From positions 97,200,162 to 97,264,161 of the forward strand of contig NC_134397.1 in NCBI RefSeq assembly GCF_050003625.1: a DNA stretch of 64,000 nucleotides, read 5' to 3'. The stretch is from Haematobia irritans (Eukaryota > Arthropoda > Insecta > Diptera > Muscidae). The position numbers were made by a program, and so were the translations under genes. Below, in pieces: positions 54,190 to 64,000 of this stretch; within the stretch, counting starts at the first letter, position 1; each line of letters starts with the position of its first letter. The notes beneath the pieces are model-generated. The model was not told the DNA's origin, did not search any database, and saw only the letters and a list, made by a program, of their open reading frames with translations.

Positions 54190-55436
54190 ACAGATTGGCT
54201 GATAAGTCCCTGGTCTGACACATAGATGGCGTCGCTAGTATTAAATGCATATTATTTTTATATAGTACCAACCTTCAAATGATTCGTGTCAAAGTTTGAC
54301 GTCTGTAAGTCAATTAGTTTGTGAGATAGAGCGTCTTTTGTGAAGCAACTTTTGTTATTGTGAAAAAATGGAAAAAATGAATTTTGTGTTTTGATAAAAT
54401 ACTGTTTTCTGAAGGGGAAAATACGGTTGAAGCAAAAACTTGGCTTGATAATGAGTTCCGGACTCTGCCCCAGGGAAATCAACAATAATTGATTGACATA
54501 CAAAATTAAAGTGTGGTGAAATGAGCACGGAGGACGGTGAACGCAGTGGACGCCCGAAAGAGGTGGTTACCGACGAAAACATTAAAAAAATCCACAAAAT
54601 GATTTTGAATGACCGTAAAATGAAGTTGATCGAGATAGCAGAGGCCTTAAAGATATCAAAGGAACGTGTTGGTCATATCATTCATCAATATTTGGATATG
54701 CGGAAGCTCTGTGCAAAATGGGTGCCGCGCGAGCTCACATTTGACAAAAAAACAACAACGTGTTAATGATTCTGAGCGGTGTTTGCAGCTGTTAACTCGT
54801 AATACACCCGAGTTTTTCCGTCGATATGTGACAATGGATGAAACATGGCTCCATCACTACACTCCTGAGTCCAATCGACAGTCGGCTGAGTGGACAGCGA
54901 CCGGTGAACCGTCTCCGAAGTGTGGAAAGACTCAAAAGTCCGCTGGCAAAATAATGGCCTCTGTTTTTTTGGGATGCGCATGGAATAATTTTTATCGATT
55001 ATCTTGAGAAGGGAAAAACCATGAACAGTGACTGTTATATGGCGTTATTGGAGCGTTTGAAGAAAAAAGTGTTGTTTCACCAAGACAACGCACCGTGCCA
55101 CAAGTCATTGAGAACGATGGCAAAACTTCATGAATTGGGCTTCGAATTGCTTCCCCACCCACCGTATCTGGCCCCCAGCGACTTTTTCTTGTTCTCAGAC
55201 CTCAAAAGGATGCTCGCAAGGAAAAAATTTGGCTGCAATGAAGAGGTGATCGCCGAAACTGAGGCCTATTTTGAGGCAAAACCGAAGGAGTACTACCAAA
55301 ATGGTATCAAAAAATTGGAAGGTCATTATAATCGTTGTATCGCTCTTGAAGGGAACTATGTTGAATAATAAAAACGAATTTCGACAAAAAAAATGTGTTT
55401 TTCTTTGTTAGACCGGGGACTTATCAGCTAACCTGT
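54190..55436 (+). mobile_element. Himar1-like mariner (irritans subfamily), decayed
   Basis: Ends acagattggctgataagtcc and ggacttatcagctaacctgt are typical of irritans-type mariners. A TA duplication (54188-54189, 55437-55438) flanks it, and the unoccupied site gatgatactttgcaa is present at about 59748. 1,247 bp. Confidence 0.92.
54368..55368 (+). pseudogene. mariner transposase, multiply frameshifted
   Basis: The paired-like DNA-binding part is in 54521-54766 (RSGRPKEVVTDENIKK, KISKERVGHIIHQYLD). The first catalytic Asp is in VTMDETWLHHYTPE, the second in HQDNAPCH and the third in LAPSDFFLF. Frameshifts occur near 54750 and 54985, a stop follows the first codons, a deletion of about 12 codons follows MALLERLK, and three residues are missing before LAPSD, shared with the left-arm copy. 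Inactive. Confidence 0.88.
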
Positions 55437-55828
55437 TACTTTGCAAGTTCTGGAAATAGAAAAAAAAAATATAAATGGAAAATACATATTTTTATAATTT
55501 TCGGTTATTTTTCATATTTTTAAATCCAAAAGAAAGAACTTTTTTTACCATTACATAATTCAGCTCATTAGTTTATATATCAGATATACTGCTCTCTACT
55601 TGGGTTCAAACTGCACCAAGAAAAAAAAGTGCCTTCGGAACTAAAGGAAAAAATGTTCATCAATTTAGTTTAGCCAATTTATTTCCATTAAGTTAAATTT
55701 TTGTTTAAAATAATAAAATTTACTTGCTTCAGTAGTAGTAGTAATCTTTATTTCAAACAATTTACAATAATGAATTCATAAAAATATTTGATAAATATTA
55801 AAATATTCGATATGAAGTTAATATTTCA

Positions 55829-58665
55829 CACTGAAAAAACAGTGAACCCTTTTCCATTGCAAAATGAACTAAACTGTAGTAATATTGACCATGATTTAGC
55901 CCTTAAGATTTTTTTCAAATTGTCTAGTTTATAATTCTCTTAAATTTTAGTTCATCTATAACATTGTATTTTAGTTCATTTTTACAACACCATAAGATTT
56001 ATATACCCCTACCAAGTTAAAAAGTCAGTATTAATTTGTCTTTACTTGCTTATTTTGTGGGAAACCCGATAATAAAAATTGGTTAACATTCTCTTTAAAA
56101 TGTCGACGACTAAACTATTTTTAAATCAACCATTCCACAGTACAGAGAAATTAAATAATTAAAGGAATAACAAACCGTTTTACTATTATGAAATTTTTCA
56201 TACATTAAAATTAAACTTTCTTTAAGCAAAAGTTCTTTATTATAAAAACTTATGATGAAATTCTTAATACAATGTTTTTTGTGAATAAAAATTATGATCA
56301 GGTGGAACAGAGAGTAGTTCATTTGAACTCGCTGTTTGGACATTTTGACTTATCCTTTTTTTATTCATCGTAGGTAATTTTTCACATATCTTGCTGTAAA
56401 AAATGGAAACAATAATGAAAATTGTTAAAAATTAACACCATGTAATGAAATATAATTTTTAATTCTTCATTTTAGCTTGTAACTTACCATATTTTTATCA
56501 AACCAAATTTTATTAAACCAAATATTCTTGATAACCCTAGACAGTCATCATTCGTCAACATGACGACACGTAATTTCATTTTCGATTTAAAACGCATTTT
56601 AGGGAAATGGTAAATTTAAGTTATATTAATTAGACTGTTTTATGAATTTTTGTTTTATACTAATTAAAACCAAATTGAATAAGAAAATAAATTCAAGTTT
56701 GGTTCACTTTTTCGCTCACGATGAAAATTATAGCGTCTTGAAATCAGCCGTAGTCAAAATGACGAAGGATGACGTTAATGTCCAAAAAATAAAGATGACT
56801 GTCCAGGGTTAAAAGAAAGTTAAAGAATCCTTACCAATTCACTATTAAATTACAGGCAAAGGAGTTCTAAAAATTTGTCCAAATTTTTAAGGGATTATTC
56901 TGAAATTAAATATTTGTTTTTACATTAGAAATATTACATTGGTTTCCAAAAAATTTGATTAAAGAAATACTAAAATAAGGTATTATAAACCTGTAATTTT
57001 GATGATAAAAAGGTCACAAAAACGTAAATATTCTAGTTGAAATAAAGCCAATTTTTAAAAGAAAACTTACCAATTCTCTATTTTTTAAATTTGTTCGAAT
57101 CCATCTAGAGTTGCTCTGAAATTAAATATTGTTTTTACAACAAAGATTTACAAAAAAAGATTAAACTGGTTTCCAAAAAAAATTAATTAACAAATAATAA
57201 TATACAAAAAAAATATTCTTTTTAAAAGAAAATCATATTAAAAAATACTTACCAATTTATGAATCAACTATACGCTGAGATATAACAAAAATTTTCCAAA
57301 TTCATCTGGAATTGAATATTATTTTTTTACATAGAATAATAAAAATTTCAAAACACTTTCAATTTCAACATATTTTCCTAAATATTCTTATTAACTTTTT
57401 TCTAAACTACCAATAAAATATTAATAACTTTCATTTAAAAGGTTTAATAAACAAACACCAATATATGTCTAAAAACCCCAAAATATTCCATGCCTTTATA
57501 TTCCCTTGTTGCATACCTGATTAAAAGATGCAACAGCCCACGCCAACACACAAAAAAATTTCACGAAAATTTTTCCAATTAAAATTTTAATTGAGTTTTA
57601 AAAAATATTCAATTAAAAATTTAAGTGATTAAACAAATTTTTTAATTGAAACAAAAATCAATCACAAAAATAATAGTATCAATTAATTTTTTAATTGGAT
57701 CAATTAACTTTTTAATTGACCTTCAATTAATTTTTTAATTGATACTATCATTTCTGTGATAGAAGACATTTCAATTAAAAATTAATTGGATCAATTAATT
57801 TCGTGATTGAATCAGAAAAAATTTTCTTTGTGTGAACGCCAACTATACAACTGAAGCATGCCGAACAAAACCAAGCAAAGCCAAAACATTCCTACAACAA
57901 CAAAAACACATGTGCCTTTATTGAAAACAACACCTCATCCAGCCAAATAAACCATCCGCGAATAACAAACACACACACACAAACTACTAAATAAACAAAA
58001 ATAAAAACAACCCCACGCTCATGTATACACAACAAAACTCAAGTAACATCATCTTTATATTAATCACATTCCACAATGCCGATAAAGATCTCTGTACTAT
58101 GCATTAGTTCATCGCATCTGCTGACAATTTATATCCGTAAAGGCACACCAGTTTATGAACGATGAAACGTTTAACTTAAAATTTGCAAAATTTTCATGAA
58201 ATGTTATCTACCATTTTTGACGAAAATGTCTATAAATTTAATTACATGTGAATTAAAAATATTTCATTGGGTAATTTTTTACCAACAATTATTAACTATA
58301 GGAATTGTCAGTAAGAAATTGCTATCCACTTTCAAGTTCATTTGTCGTAAAAATATATTTTCTCATACAAAAAAATCTTGTAGTAAATTGCACTTATTAT
58401 TTAGAAAATACTTTACATTTCACAAGTAGTTTTATAGCATGACAAACGAATTTTTAACTACCAGTTAAGAAATTTTTTAAGGAAATTTCCATCGTATTTT
58501 TAGGCCATGAACTAAACGATTGCTACTTAGAATTTGTAAAATTTCCTTTCGAGTAGTTAATTTTCGTTGAAGATACGAAAAATGAACTAAAATTCTGGAA
58601 AATTCTTGTATAAATTATTGTAAAAATCTTCTTAAATTTACAAGACACTTTCTTTTCTGTGTATT
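55829..58665. mobile_element. AT-rich element with CACTGAAAAAA ends (MITE family 2-like)
   Basis: The left end is cactgaaaaaacagtgaacc and the right end cactttcttttctgtg. The LINE D sequence is continuous without it, with an imperfect 2-bp duplication. About 2.8 kb and extremely AT-rich; frames at 56110-56343 and 58196-58429 have no domain. It contains a further short element at 57548-57835. Confidence 0.6.
57548..57835. mobile_element. Short CACACAAAAAAAT-type MITE
   Basis: Ends cacacaaaaaaatttcacga and ttttctttgtgtg; the interior is made of alternating caattaattttttaattg-type palindromic words. acgccaac flanks both sides, a likely 7-8 bp duplication. It shares its ends and words with the element at 58797-60902. 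Confidence 0.6.
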
Positions 58666-58796
58666 TAGTTTCAATTTGAATTTGACAAGTTTGATTTTAA
58701 AGATTTTACGGCTATGACATGTATATGTTGTCTGCCGGTTCATTGTATTATCCAATGGGTTATGAAGTATTTGTTTGTTATTCATATTGATTCACT

Positions 58797-60902
58797 ACAC
58801 ACAAAAAAAATTTTTTGATTTCAATCACGAAAATCGCGGATTCAATCATTTTTTTAATTGAAATGTCTTCAATCACGAAAATGATAGTATCAATCACCCA
58901 TTTTGATTGAAAACCAACACGATTTTTAATTAAAAATGTAATTGACTTTTGTCACGGAATCAATTAATTGTGTGATTGAATCAATTAAAAACGTGATTGA
59001 TTTTTAACATAAAATTCAATCACAGTTTTAATTGAATCAATTAAAATTTTAATTAATTTCGCGACAAAAATCAATCAACTATTTGATTCATTCAATTAAA
59101 TAATTAATTGAAATTGGCTATAAATTTCGATCAAAAAATTTATATATTGCGACCCCAAAATCGTATTTAGTTTATTTTTTCTTTTGAAATAAAAGAAAAT
59201 ATGTGTTTCTTATAAAACATATTTAATATTTTATTATTTTTTGAATTATGCAATAGACAAATAAATTTAATTCTTGTCATTTGTGTTATGTTCTAACATA
59301 ACTTACAAATACAACTACTATCAATAACAAATATATATATTATATAAATCATTATCTTTCTTATAATAATAACCATGTTAGCATGTTCCTTCTAATATGT
59401 AGATGCGCCTAGATTTTCAATAAATCAGCAGCCTGTAAGCTAAATTAATTTTTCTGAAAGTAAACAGAGTAATTCGAATTTAATTTTGTTCAATTAACAG
59501 TTAATTTTGTTAAAGATTACCTGCATAGAATATCAAGTTCAATTCTTAGTTCCAGGTTGCAGATTTATTATCTTCTTTTGCAGTTGTAGTCTTTTAGCAT
59601 AAAAAGGTGTATTAAGGAGCTCGGTAATTTAATTTTAGTAACAATTCCTTTCCAAAATTTCCACACATTAAAATCGTCTATTAACATTTGAACCAATCAA
59701 AGACAAAAATAATGGGAAAGCAATGTAATATTTGGTATTATATTGATGATACTTTGCAAATTCTGGAAATAGAAAAAATTATAAATGGAAAATACATATT
59801 TTTATTATTTTCTGATATTTTTCATATTTTTAAATCCAAAAGAAGGAACTTTTTTACCATTACATAATGCAGCTCATTAGTTTATATATCAGATATATTG
59901 CTCTCTACTTGGGTTCAAACTGAAAAAGGCAGGTAAAACAAAAATGCAATTTAATGCCAAAGCTACTTCGCAACTTCAAGGTGAATCTTCCAACAAACCC
60001 ATACCGCTCTTGGTTTTAAGAAAATTAGGAGTGAAAAAAATTATAATTTTAAAAGATCAATACGGTACCCACTTTTTTATTGCAAACATATTATTATATA
60101 TTTGATAAAATGATGGAGTTGATGGGATTGATTGGTCAATTTCACGAAATAAAATTGGTCACTAAAAGAAATGAATAAAAAATATATTATTTTAGTCCGT
60201 TTAATGTAAACAGGCTTCAATGGAAAACGGTATTCACATTTTACAATTTCTTACCTTCAATAAACGTAGATTGTTTTCCATTTTTACAATACCACAAAAC
60301 ACAAACACAGGTAATTTCAAATGCGTTCTCTCATATATTTTTTTCAAACCTTTACCACGTGGCCATTTGTTGTTGCACACTTTATTTATTTCAACCCTTT
60401 GCTATGATTTGTTGTTGCGTTCAAAATATTTATGCACACATTTTGAATGCAGCAGACAGAATGTCGCCAATCATGTTTTTCAATTTACGCGAAAAACAAA
60501 AACCCAACCGTTCGTTACAAGTTACTTCTACAGACTGATCTCTCCATCATACATTGTTGAATAAATACCCTATCTCTTGTTCTCTTTTCACTCTTTCCAT
60601 TGCTCAAAATTATTCAATTTCAATCACAAAGGTGATTGGATCAATCACACGTGTAATTGGAAACGGAAAAAATTTCAATCACGTTTGTAATTGAAAATTT
60701 TTTCCGAATTGATTAACAAATTGATTGAATCAATTAATATTTTAATTGGAAACGTAACAAATATCAATCATTTTTTTAATTGGTTTTTATTCGGATTTGA
60801 TTAAATAATTAATTGAATCAATTAACATATTAATTGAATCCGTTTCCAAATTCAGTTAAGTGTTTAATTGAAAAAATTTTGGTGATAATTTTTTGTGTGT
60901 AT
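58797..60902. mobile_element. Composite AT-rich element with AATTGATT-word ends
   Basis: Ends acacacaaaaaaaattttt and aattttttgtgtgt enclose arrays of aattgaatcaatt-type words (58820-59120 and 60610-60870). The core (59280-60296) is the paralogue of the outer repeat layer and lacks the MITE and mariner insertions found elsewhere. It interrupts LINE D sequence in the right palindrome arm. A plus-strand frame (60220-60564) shows no domain. Confidence 0.55.
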
Positions 60903-60987
60903 TAGATTTCGATAATAACATGCAGATTTCAGATATTCCACCAACCATTTTCCATCAAGTATTTGTATCACTTCATGGTGTTTAGTG

Positions 60988-61194
60988 TATTTTTTTTAGT
61001 ATTAGTATTCGTATTCCTCTTTATTCAAAAATATTGGATTTCACAATTAATAATTTTTCTTATTGCTTATTGAATAAAAAGGTAAAAATTTAATGTTGAC
61101 ATTGTTCAGTTGAACGTCTGTCTATAAAAAATATTTTACGTAGAATTTTGTTTTTGATATATATTTTTTTTAAATTGTTGTTTTATATAAGTAT
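60988..61194 (-). other. LINE G 3'UTR and tail
   Basis: The sequence tttagtattagtattcgtat is an ATACTA-type tail on the minus strand, followed by AT-rich 3'UTR. Confidence 0.5.
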
Positions 61195-61728
61195 TTAATA
61201 ATGGTATTGTTGTACCAAAAATTTTCTATAATTAAGCGCAGTTTTTAGGTATTTGGTTAATCCGCTCCAATCGTTCTCCTCCGTTCCATCTAAAATTAAA
61301 ATGGTATCCTCTTCGCTTAAGTTATACTTTTGAAAAAAGCGATATGTGTACTCGGCTAAAACAGGACATTTAGCCAAAAAATGCTGGAATGTTTCTCTTT
61401 CATTAAGATTACATAAATAGCATATTTTCTCTGGCTCGCTTGCATTGAATCTGTTCTCATTTAGTTGAATCATTCCTGCGCAGGCTTTCATAATCCATGT
61501 TATGTCGCTTGTTTTGTTCGTATCAGTGATATAATAGGCGGCTTTTTCGTGATTCAATAGACGGTATATACGTGAAGACTGATATTTTTTATTTACGTTG
61601 TTATTGTAGTTGGAGATTCTAATATTGTGAACAAGTTCATCGCTAAAGTGTACCCACTGTTCTCTTGACGTTGTAATACCAGGCCAATTAAGGTTCAAAT
61701 TGCATGCCAAATTTTGTATTTCTTTCAC
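61195..61728 (-). pseudogene. LINE G ORF2 C-terminal Cys/His domain
   Basis: 177 codons, with WIMKACAGMIQLNENRF and ICYLCNLNERETFQHFLAKC, a C-x2-C...H-x4-C zinc-knuckle-type end. A frameshift separates it from the RT. Confidence 0.75.
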
Positions 61729-63083
61729 CCAGAAGAGTTCTCTTTGAATGAGAATTTTAAATAAAAATTCGGCAACCTGTTTTCGTGATAATTGAACAGA
61801 ATTTTGTCTATATATCTCAGATGCAAGGATAATGTATATATGTGACTTTCCTCTGCGAATGTTTCAAGCATTATGAAATAATTTGGGGTGTTACTTGGAA
61901 GCTGAAGAATTTTCTTTATAAAATATCTTTGCAGGCAATCGACGGCTTCAAAGCAACCAAAGCCCCATACCTGTGCCGCATATGATTGAATGGATCTACA
62001 AACTGCTAAATAAAGTTTCCATTTCATTTGCAAACTTATGGTATTCTTTCCAAGAACTGATTGCCAAGTTGTGTTTAATGCGTGCCGTGCTTGAATATTT
62101 CTGATCTCGATATGTTTTTCAAACTTCATCTTTGGTGTCAATATTACGCCCAAATATTTATACTGTGAAGCAATTTTTGAAATTCGTCCACCATTACGAA
62201 ATATTACGATCTCAGATTTAGTTAGATTTACTTCTAAATTCCATAAATTACAATATGTTTCCAAATTGTTAATCATATCTTGTAGGACATCTATTTCATT
62301 TGCTAGAATCACAATGTCATCTGCATATAATAAAAGGCGTATATTGTGTTTCTCTATCCATAAGCCACCTTTTAGAATTTAATGCAAATCATTTATGTAT
62401 AATGAAAATAGAATATGTGACATAAGACAGCCTTGTTTCACTCCTGTCTCCGTTTGAAAGTATTCAGAGATCTCTTCTCCGGTCCATATCGCTGATTTCG
62501 TGTCTTTGTAAATATTTTGTATAAGTCGAAGAAATTTGTATGATATTCCAATCGATGACAGTTTGTATATCAGAGCTTGTCTTGGGACTTTATGGAATGC
62601 CGCTTTAAAGTCTACGAAAAATGCGTATACCTTTTTCTTTTCTGCCAGACTTATTGTTACAATACTTGCTAAGTTATAGATATTGTCGCATGTTGAATAG
62701 TTCCTCCGGAACCCTGCTTGATATTCTGTTAGAACTTGATGCACTTCTACCCAACTACAAAGTGTATCGTTGAGGATCCCCATTAATATTTTAACTACAG
62801 AATTCATAAATGATATACCTCTATAGTTGGCTGGGTCACGGGTATCTCCCTTCTTATGTATTGGAAATATGATGGATTTCGTAGCACATTCTTCTATATT
62901 TCCGGTATCGAGAATCTCGTTGTAGCGTTTCAGTAATTGCTGGAGAAAAATATCCGAAGCGTTTACCCAAAATTCGTATGGAACCCGATCTTCGCCGGGT
63001 GCCTTGTTTGGCCTCAGCCTACTAAAAACGTTTTCCAGCTCTTCTTTATAAATTGGAGTGTCTAAAATCTCATCATAATTCAT
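61725..63083 (-). pseudogene. LINE G reverse transcriptase
   Basis: Motifs: RPNKAPGEDRVPYEFW, AFFVDFKAAFHKVPR (motif A), TGVKQGCLMSHILFSLYIND (motif B), and LLLYADDIVILAN with YADD. A single TAA at 62379-62381 follows YINDLH, and the same frame then continues through YADD to 61725, so one stop is the only break inside this part. Confidence 0.85.
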
Positions 63084-63524
63084 AAATTGTTCATATTGGT
63101 ATTCAAGTTGTGTCTCTCGTTGCCCAAGAAGATTTTGAAAATAGGTTTTGAAAGTTGAGGCTGAGATCGAAGAATCAATTTTAAATCTCCCTTCTTATGT
63201 ATTGGAAATATGATGGATTTCGTAACACATTCTTCTATATTTCCGGTATCGAGAATATCGTTGTAGCGTTTCAGTAATTGCTGGAGAAAAATATCCGAAG
63301 CGTTTACCCAAAATTCGTATGGAACCCGATCTTCGTCGGGTGTCTTGTTTGGCCTCTGCCTACTAAGAACGTTTTCCAGCTCTTCTTTATAAATTGGAGT
63401 GTCTAAAATCTCATCATAATTCATAAATTGTGCATATTGGTATTCAAGTTGTGTCTCTCGTTGCCCAAGAAGATTTTGAAAATAGGTTTTGAAAGTTGAG
63501 GCTGAGATCGAAGAATCAATTTTA
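62844..63524 (-). repeat. 341-bp tandem duplication inside LINE G
   Basis: The block 62844-63184 is repeated as 63185-63524, with about seven or eight mismatches by eye. 341 is not a multiple of three, so the duplication shifts the RT frame. Confidence 0.88.
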
Positions 63525-63973
63525 AAAATTAACTCTTTAACCAGTTTCCACCATTGTTTATTGCTAACCACAGTGTTTATTTTATGCTCCAAATTATAGT
63601 AATATTCTTTTTTAATAACCTCGCAAATTCGTTTATAGTTTGTTTTACTATCAAGATATAATTTTCTATACGTTTCTTGTTTTGAATTTTGATATTTTCT
63701 CAACAGTTTAAAACTTTGTTGTCTGGCATTGTAACAGTTTTTGTTATACCATGGTTGTTTGAACTCGACCTTTTTGTGAGAAGTATTAACCTGCTTTGTT
63801 GCATTAATTATAGATTCACAAAGTGCCGATAGAGTAATTTCCGAGTGTATTGTAAGAAGTTGCGCAACGTTCTCATCTAGTTTTGTTCTGTATTCTATCT
63901 TTTCATTTTCTTTCCAGAATAGTTTCGTGTAAGACATCACATGATGCCGCGCATATGTCGTTGACGGATTCAC
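63080..63973 (-). pseudogene. LINE G linker and duplicated RT N-terminus
   Basis: It starts in the endonuclease-RT linker (QPWYNKNCYNARQQSF) and runs into the first copy of the duplicated RT block (YKEELENVLSRQRPNK). It then leaves the frame after FPIHKKGD, because the next copy begins out of phase. Confidence 0.75.
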
Positions 63974-64000
63974 CTCTTGTACTTATATAAGTCAGACTTC

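Larger units (their letters stand above)
52350..60987. repeat. Large inverted duplication (split palindrome)
   Basis: The left arm (about 52350-53650) holds the LINE D 3' end, the MITE B right end, an outer repeat and a mariner. The right arm repeats these in reverse: 53720-54189, the mariner at 54190-55436, outer repeat 55437-55610, MITE end 55611-55745, then LINE D sequence at 55737-55828, 58666-58796 and 60903-60987. The symmetry centre is near 53690 (acacacaaataacaaaaacc and its inverse). Two AT-rich elements inserted later in the right arm. Confidence 0.7.
60995..64000 (-). mobile_element. LINE G, broken, continuing past the window
   Basis: Minus-strand non-LTR element of the same clade as LINE D (shared C-terminal Cys/His domain). 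It contains part of the endonuclease-RT linker, the RT and the C-terminus. It is disabled by a 341-bp tandem duplication, one in-frame stop and a frameshift. The 5' end lies beyond 64000. Confidence 0.8.

Noticed and set aside
55829..58665. Small frames as host genes in the AT-rich element
   Set aside because: High A+T, no domain, no splice or promoter support, and located within an insertion.

Overview
The window is transposon-packed nuclear DNA from an insect, most likely a calyptrate (muscid-type) fly. The clues are an irritans-type (Himar1-like) mariner, a rosa-like DD41D Tc1/mariner, LOA-like non-LTR retrotransposons with RNase H, and AT-rich dipteran-style interspersed repeats. I found no host protein-coding gene. 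Nearly everything is mobile DNA, much of it inserted inside other mobile DNA.

The centrepiece is a complete, apparently intact Polinton/Maverick (adintovirus-like endogenous element) at 20464-38785. It is 18,322 bp, has AG...CT ends, a perfect 6-bp target duplication (CTAAAG at 20458-20463 and 38786-38791) and long terminal inverted repeats. Rightward from the left end is a protein-primed DNA polymerase B gene split by a 72-nt intron. Convergent to it is a tightly packed leftward series: packaging ATPase, a DUF8207-like protein, a small fibre-like coiled-coil protein, integrase with C-terminal chromodomain, a penton-like minor capsid protein, an unlisted 46-codon basic ORF and a double-jelly-roll major capsid protein. 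To the right are a parvovirus-type PLA2 virion protein and an adenain-like protease, two divergent unknown genes, a BIR-domain (IAP-like) protein with a C-terminal membrane anchor, and a small SSB-like protein. Replication, integration, packaging, capsid, maturation and anti-apoptosis functions are therefore all present without disabling stops. The protease has no ATG for its conserved N-terminus. Its frame is reached by a -1 shift at a canonical A AAA AAC heptamer directly before the PLA2 gene's UGA stop.

The surroundings are nested insertions. The Polinton sits in a 515-bp MITE (20195-39037), which sits in a second MITE (19562-52788). The right part of that outer MITE was separately split by an RT-deleted LINE (39661-52666). 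That LINE contains a LOA-like LINE (40058-50643), which contains another LINE, which contains a tandem-repeat element (42912-45900), which contains a further MITE (43353-44206). Target duplications and unoccupied paralogous sites in the same window support several of these steps.

Left flank (1-17.9 kb): a 32-bp minisatellite, a LOA-like LINE remnant, a foldback element whose tip is 707 bp of perfect (TA)n, AT-rich elements carrying two tRNA-like modules, a tandem-repeat element hosting a DD41D transposase fragment, and a 153-bp-repeat element. Right flank (52.3-64 kb): an inverted duplication holding two decayed mariners and split by two AT-rich elements, then a broken LINE running off the window edge.
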